Below, in pieces: positions 46,452-51,468 of a DNA stretch of 51,468 nt; the first letter of the stretch is position 1; each line of letters begins with the position of its first letter. The translations under genes and the position numbers were made by a program. The DNA comes from Klebsormidium nitens (lineage: Eukaryota; Streptophyta; Klebsormidiophyceae; Klebsormidiales; Klebsormidiaceae). Below the pieces are notes generated by a model, which did not search any database, was not told the origin of the DNA, and saw nothing but the letters and a program-made list of their open reading frames with translations. The stretch lies in the NCBI GenBank assembly GCA_000708835.1, contig DF237245.1, forward strand, positions 1 through 51,468. The letters are read 5' to 3'.

Positions 46452-48311
46452 ACATGTGTGACTCAGCCTGGGACGCTGCGGTTACATCCGAAATTCTTTC
46501 TTGCCGGCTGACGACATATAACAACATTCACGTCGATCGAAATGTCGTTGCAAGGATGAAAATGGTCTGGCCTGCTTGCTTGATGTGATATCCATCTGCT
46601 GTAAAATGTGCGACATATTCAAAGACTGCTGCGCTTGCTTTCTAAAGCTTCCGAACTTTTCTGTATCCATTGACATAAGGCTGACTGAGTCACAAGCACG
46701 TCAAAAGATTATCTGGATCTTTTTCGTTCGCCGCGAAGAGTAGTGCAAAGAACTCTTTTCGCATTACTGTGTGAGCGCCTCATCAGGCGCCAGGACGAGT
46801 ACGTTTTTGTCACAAGCGGATAGTTTTAATCAGCCAGCTACAGGTGCTTACACGAAGTGTTTGCTTTCGGCTGCTGCAAGCCTTGTTTCGACTCCAGTTG
46901 ACGCCTTGAGCAGGCTACTTTATTGTGTTGCAAACGACGCACATCGGCTTCGTTTAAAAAGTCTTCTTTCTTCCATGCGGAAACAACCTGGATCACGTAT
47001 GCTGCCTCGCCTGCCTTCTCAGTTCTGAAACGTTTCGTTCGTTCACTTTTAGACGGAGCGAGGCCGTCCTGTCGTGTGTGCGACTCACTCTATCGTCAAA
47101 CCATGGTCAATTGATTGCATGCCCTTCACGCGTGGAGGCTGTCTCGTCTTGAATTCCAAGACCTGCCCATGCTTTCAGGAGAGATTCCTCTGGCAGCTCT
47201 GCTTGCCACAAGTCACATCACATCACAGCTGCAGTCTCTGCTGGCATCTTAAAGGGACATCTCGAGCCCCATCGCTATATCGAGGGGGCGTCCCCGCAAA
47301 AAATGGCATTTTCTGTCGTCTCATCTGCTGCCGGTTCGCACCTCCCTCTTTTCTGCAGCTCTTTTGTCTTGTTGTTCTGGCACGGATTGAATGCATTCTT
47401 GTCAAGATAGGAGGTGGCAATGAAACGATTCTGATTGAACTTCTCTTGAGCTCACACAAGAGGCTTGACCCTCCGATGCCATGCCCTCTGCAAACCGGAC
47501 CCCTGATATCAACAGACGGACCATCTCACTCGCAACGAACGTCGAATTGGCTCAGGTCCTGAAGTTTGTTGACCCGCCTTCTGGTTTGCAAATGCACCCT
47601 TTTCTCAAATTCCTATTTCAAATTTCAGAAGTAACAAATGTCCTCCGCCACATAGTTCAAGGTCTGGAGAAACATTTGTGTCATCACGTCAGCTCTGAGC
47701 CGAGTTCCATCTGCAAGTCCTTTGTTGAACGTGGTCGACGCCCCTTGTGGCCGTCACCTCCTCGGGCAGCTCTCGTTCGTCGCAATTGCTCGTTATGACA
47801 ATCTGTTGCTCAGGCCCTTTTGCAGCTTTGAGCCGTGTTGTTGCGTGCCGTTACCATTTTCATGCTGGCTGCTAAAGCAGGTTGGTGCTCCAGAAACATG
47901 GTTCCACAATCTGTGAAAATCCCTGTGGCCAATCATCGGCAAATTTGAGCTGGTTCTAGGACCTCTAAGTGGTGTCTTACAGGCCTTGTGGCAATGAGAA
48001 GCCCATTCCTTGAGCGTACACCGAGCTCAAACCCGTGTGGATGCGAGAAATGAAGCCGCACTATTCACTATGTTTGATGATTATCTTGGACAGCGGATGT
48101 GTGCTTGAAGCCGCGTGTCTTTGCAGATTCTTGTCTTTTAAGTTCGTTCAACTGATTGTTCTGATTGCTCAGTACTGTTCCTTCTTTTGCGAGGGGCTCA
48201 GGTATCGTTTCCAGTGATCTATTCAGAGTTGGGTCTTTCTGGAAGTAGCCGGCGCATCAGACCGTCAGGGGTTATTTGGTACATTTGGGCGCGCTTTGTT
48301 TTCAGTTGAGG

Positions 48312-48359
48312 CGTAGTCTCTGTTCCCCTCTTAAGAAACGTAGTCTCTGTTCCCCTCTT
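48312..48359 (+). repeat. 21-bp direct repeat with 6-bp spacer
   Basis: CGTAGTCTCTGTTCCCCTCTT occurs at 48312-48332 and again at 48339-48359, a 27-bp period. It is in the gene-free right part. Confidence 0.9.
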
Positions 48360-51173
48360 TTAGAGGCTTCGAAGGGCTGGTGCTTCTCTATCGTCTTCTC
48401 TCCTGGTGCTTGTTGTGTTCTTTTCGGTCAACCTTCGGGGTAACCCCTTCCCCCGATTGAGTGGCCCTGACGAAGACATGCAATTGCGGCCGTTTTGGCG
48501 ATCGCACTCGGAGCACCAAGGTTCACTAGGTCGTACGCCACAGTTCTTCTTTCAATAGTGATACAAAGACAGACCTGTGACGTCGGATGTTAATGGGCTC
48601 GGAAAGAATTTTGCATACAACGTCCGCCGACTCGACTGTCCTTGTTGAAGTCTGCACAACATTTATTGAGGGTCCCGATAATAGTAACTGAGACAATTCT
48701 GGGTCCGTGCTGTGCCACGGCGTCTTTGGCGGATGTTGGAGACCTCGGCCCATGCAGACCTCATCCAAACAGACAAACCCTGTCGATGGTAATAGATGCT
48801 TGAATCTGTCAGCGACCGTGTACAGCCTTGCCTTAATCCCAGCAGTGCCCTTGCAAGCAATCAACGAATGGATTGTTACGACCTTATCTCTCGGACGACA
48901 GTGTAGATGGATCCCTCTGAGAAAGTGGCGCTCAACGACACTTGTGTTTGTTTTTTCTGCTTAATTTCTGACCCGGGCGCGTCTGTCGAGGCTTCCGGTC
49001 GTTTTCCGTGAACAACTAGTGCATGGGATGGCGTTGTGAATCAGTTAACTCAGGACCACCCGCATCGTAAAGCTCTACACCGTAAGACTCAGATCCGTCA
49101 CGGAGGAAAATTGTTTTGTCAAGGACGTGCTTCTTGTCCGCTGGTCACAATGCTAAATGGGCCACGCATATAACCGCTGCGGATCAACAACTCTGCATGC
49201 TGCTATCCGAGTTTTTTCAAAGTCTTACGCGTCATCTCAGCTGCTCTACAAGTTTGGGTGGTCAGCATTGCGAAAAAACTAGTCGTTGATAAAGTGCCAC
49301 CGTTTCGTTTATTGAGCAACAACGTTTAGGATCGTCAAACTTTATTTCAAATGTCGTCGGACTCTTATAAGAAACGCTCAGCTATAAGCTCCGGTTTCCG
49401 TTTACCGTACGACAGCCTTCATAATTTTCGTTAGCGCTGACAACGAACGACCCTGCCCAACATTCGTTGTTGAGAATTTGATCATGATAGGAACAAAAGA
49501 GTAGCAGCGCAATCCTAAACCCATGTATGTACGTGTGAAGCTTTGTCTACGGCGTCCTGCCACGCTTCCGTCAGTTATAATGCACTCGCGTGTCCTTTGA
49601 AATTGCAAGCTGAGGCCTTCCAGACTCTCCCTGGTTCAATTAGCGCAGACTTCTCGAAGATGCCGAAACCACTTGCTTTGCGTCTGGAGGCCAGGTAATT
49701 TTCTCTCGACGAGAGGCGACTTGGATCTTAGGGCAATATCCTAAGCTTCCTTTGCGAAAAGCACGAGGCGCAACAGTTTGGCCTTTCTTTGAACCTCTAG
49801 CCCTAGAGTGGACAGTTGCCATCCGTGTTACCTAATCATTCCGCCGAAGCTACATTTCAAACCGTCTGCTGGTTCAAATAAGCTGGCAAACAGTCGTGCG
49901 TCAGCTTAGTTGACGAAGCACCCCTGCGCTTTTGGGGTGTGATTTGGGACGGCTGTTGTCCCCCTGGAAACGGGGCCTGGCTGAGAGACACCCCTTGGCC
50001 GTGCATACATAAGGCCCTCTTTTGGCCACTCCTTGATGAGTTTTGGGCTCGAAAGCGTTGCAAGTACAAAGAGCTCCGGTAACGTCTGTGAAAGTGTAAA
50101 ACCGCACCAGCTGAGGCCAAACGGGTTACACGAGCGTATGATTTATAGCGAGCGGAAAAAAGGGAAAGTTCTGTGTAATGTCATGGACGACCCAATCGCC
50201 CTGGCGCCCGTAATTAGCTGCCACTGCGAAAGTTGCAATTGCTGACGACGAACTGTTTTGGATTGCGACCCGTGCTGGCGTCATTCTTTCCGCGTAGGCG
50301 GGCTGCTTTTAAATATCGGGATTGTGTCGTCGAGCCGGCTGGCTTTTTGTGGGCTTTCGACAACGGATCCAGGTTGCGAGCGTTTGGTAGCGGTTGACAG
50401 CTGTTTTTTCTGCAAGCAAGGAAAGGAAAGTTGCTTCCCGGTAGTTTGACCATAGCCCTTCTTTGGAACTAGCGGAGACGAATTTTTGCTAAAGTCGGCC
50501 ACTTCCCGTTCTTGAGCACGCTTCAAAACTCCAACGATCGAAATCAGTCTGGTCAGTGCGCACTTATAGAGACCGCGCGTGTCCAGTTATGAAAGTTCTT
50601 TATTGCGAGTGGTCTTTGAGTCAAAATCGGCTGAACATTTGAGCGGACGTAATCTTTCCTTAAGCTCGGCGGACTTCTGCTTCAGGCTAGCTCCTGAAGA
50701 CAAATCTTTTCAACTGCTTTTGTCCGATTGAGTTGGCCACTGCACTACCCAACGGAACGACATTCTACAAACGACCTCTGCCGTTGAGGCGCGGTGTTAT
50801 CCGCCCGTCGTTTGACAAAAAGTGCTTCAGAGGCCCTCCGCTGAGTCGTCGACGCGCCTGTCGTTTCTGGCCAAGTAGACCTGTCGCTCGACGCATATTG
50901 CATTCAAGGATCTAGGTCGTACCTTAGTTTCGTGTCAAAGAAGAGCTGCTGCTGCTTCAGGATCTCCGAGCTTGAGATTGCCTGAGCCTATGGGATACTT
51001 CATACGCGGCCTGGTTGGCACACCTTTTTCAGGCTTGATTCACTTGTAAGTTCTGCCACTGGTGTTACCTCGCACCATCTCGCGGAGTTTTGCAGGACTG
51101 TCCCACGATTGTGCATTTCATCTTGCGGTTCTCTGAACATTTCTTCCGCTCTCTCCCTCTCTCTTCTTACTGG

Positions 51174-51179
51174 TATATA
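51174..51179 (+). promoter_or_regulatory. TATA-like box near the right edge
   Basis: TATATA follows a CTCTCTCCCTCTCTC tract of the kind seen just upstream of plant transcription starts. An ATG (51465-51467) sits at the very end of the window. Only composition supports this. Confidence 0.2.
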
Positions 51180-51468
51180 GTGCGCGCCTAGTCATAACGA
51201 CGCCTTGCGAAAGGCGAAGAGTTTTCACTTTCTCACTTTAGTTGCTCCAGTTCCTTTAGGCTGGTCTCAAGACTTCTTTGCTATCTGTGTTACAATTTCT
51301 AAGCAAGAGAAAGGTAGTAGGCTTTAATGCCGTGATCAGCGGCGGCACTGGTGGCTCAGTAGGATTTCGGTCGACGCGCAACCTAATAGCCATCATGCAT
51401 CATTGCACCCGCGTACTTAACCCTTTAACAGCGGCTGTTGCCTTTTGTTGCCTTTCGCAACAACATGG

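Larger units (their letters stand above)
46452..51468. other. About 5 kb without a supported gene
   Basis: Open frames of 60-160 codons are scattered on both strands, but none has recognisable motifs, consistent codon use or convincing splice partners. The longest (47074-47562 plus, 48526-48864 minus) look like chance frames. The stretch may be long 3' UTR, intergenic DNA or introns of a gene starting to the right. A pyrimidine-rich tract followed by TATATA at 51174-51179 and an ATG at 51465 could mark the start of the next gene. Confidence 0.45.

Noticed and set aside
48526-48864. 112-codon minus-strand frame in the gene-free right part
   Set aside because: Composition looks random and no flanking exons or motifs support it.
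1-51468. CRISPR arrays, operons, bacterial or organellar genes, and transposase or reverse-transcriptase genes
   Set aside because: None was seen; the intron-rich genes and plant-type proteins show nuclear DNA.

Overview
The window is nuclear DNA from a photosynthetic eukaryote. Genes are split into many short exons by GT-AG introns. Three encode proteins typical of green plants: a chloroplast DUF1517/FLAP1 protein, a CTF7/ECO1 cohesin acetyltransferase and a plant-type PIGW. No bacterial gene organisation is seen. Long introns, a GC content near 50% and mixed green-lineage genes would suit a streptophyte alga such as Klebsormidium. That is inference; no sequence search was run.

Layout from left to right. 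Positions 19-102 hold what looks like the last exon of a plus-strand gene that starts outside the window. CCT8, the theta subunit of the cytosolic chaperonin CCT/TRiC, runs 1150-7952 (+) in 12 exons. CTF7/ECO1 (8878-12636, -) faces it tail to tail and contains one very large exon. FLAP1 (14267-18604, +) diverges from CTF7. A gap of 1.7 kb follows, then an aldo-keto reductase gene (20352-25883, +) with duplicated exon pieces and three alternative last exons. An unidentified basic, probably nuclear protein (27025-29365 or beyond, -) comes next. Then comes a complete small gene for a secreted cysteine-rich protein of unknown function (31055-34418, -). The single-exon gene kish/TMEM167 (34943-35155, +) follows, and only 86 bp after it PIGW starts (35242 to about 46451, +, 15 firm exons plus a likely last one). 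The final 5 kb shows no gene I can support.

The genes do not form a pathway. CCT8 folds actin and tubulin, CTF7 establishes sister-chromatid cohesion, FLAP1 acts in thylakoid acclimation, and the reductase handles carbonyls. Kish and PIGW both serve the early secretory route and may be co-regulated given their spacing.

The most unusual signal is shared across genes. In CCT8, CTF7, the aldo-keto reductase and PIGW, introns hold local tandem copies of the piece of DNA that spans a splice junction. The copies lie 105-284 bp from the original and include the acceptor or donor plus the adjoining exon sequence. Most are decayed. The three last exons of the reductase all keep an acceptor, an open frame and a stop codon. 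One of the PIGW copies keeps an open frame, an acceptor and a donor. This looks like a recurrent process that creates new or alternative exons in this genome.
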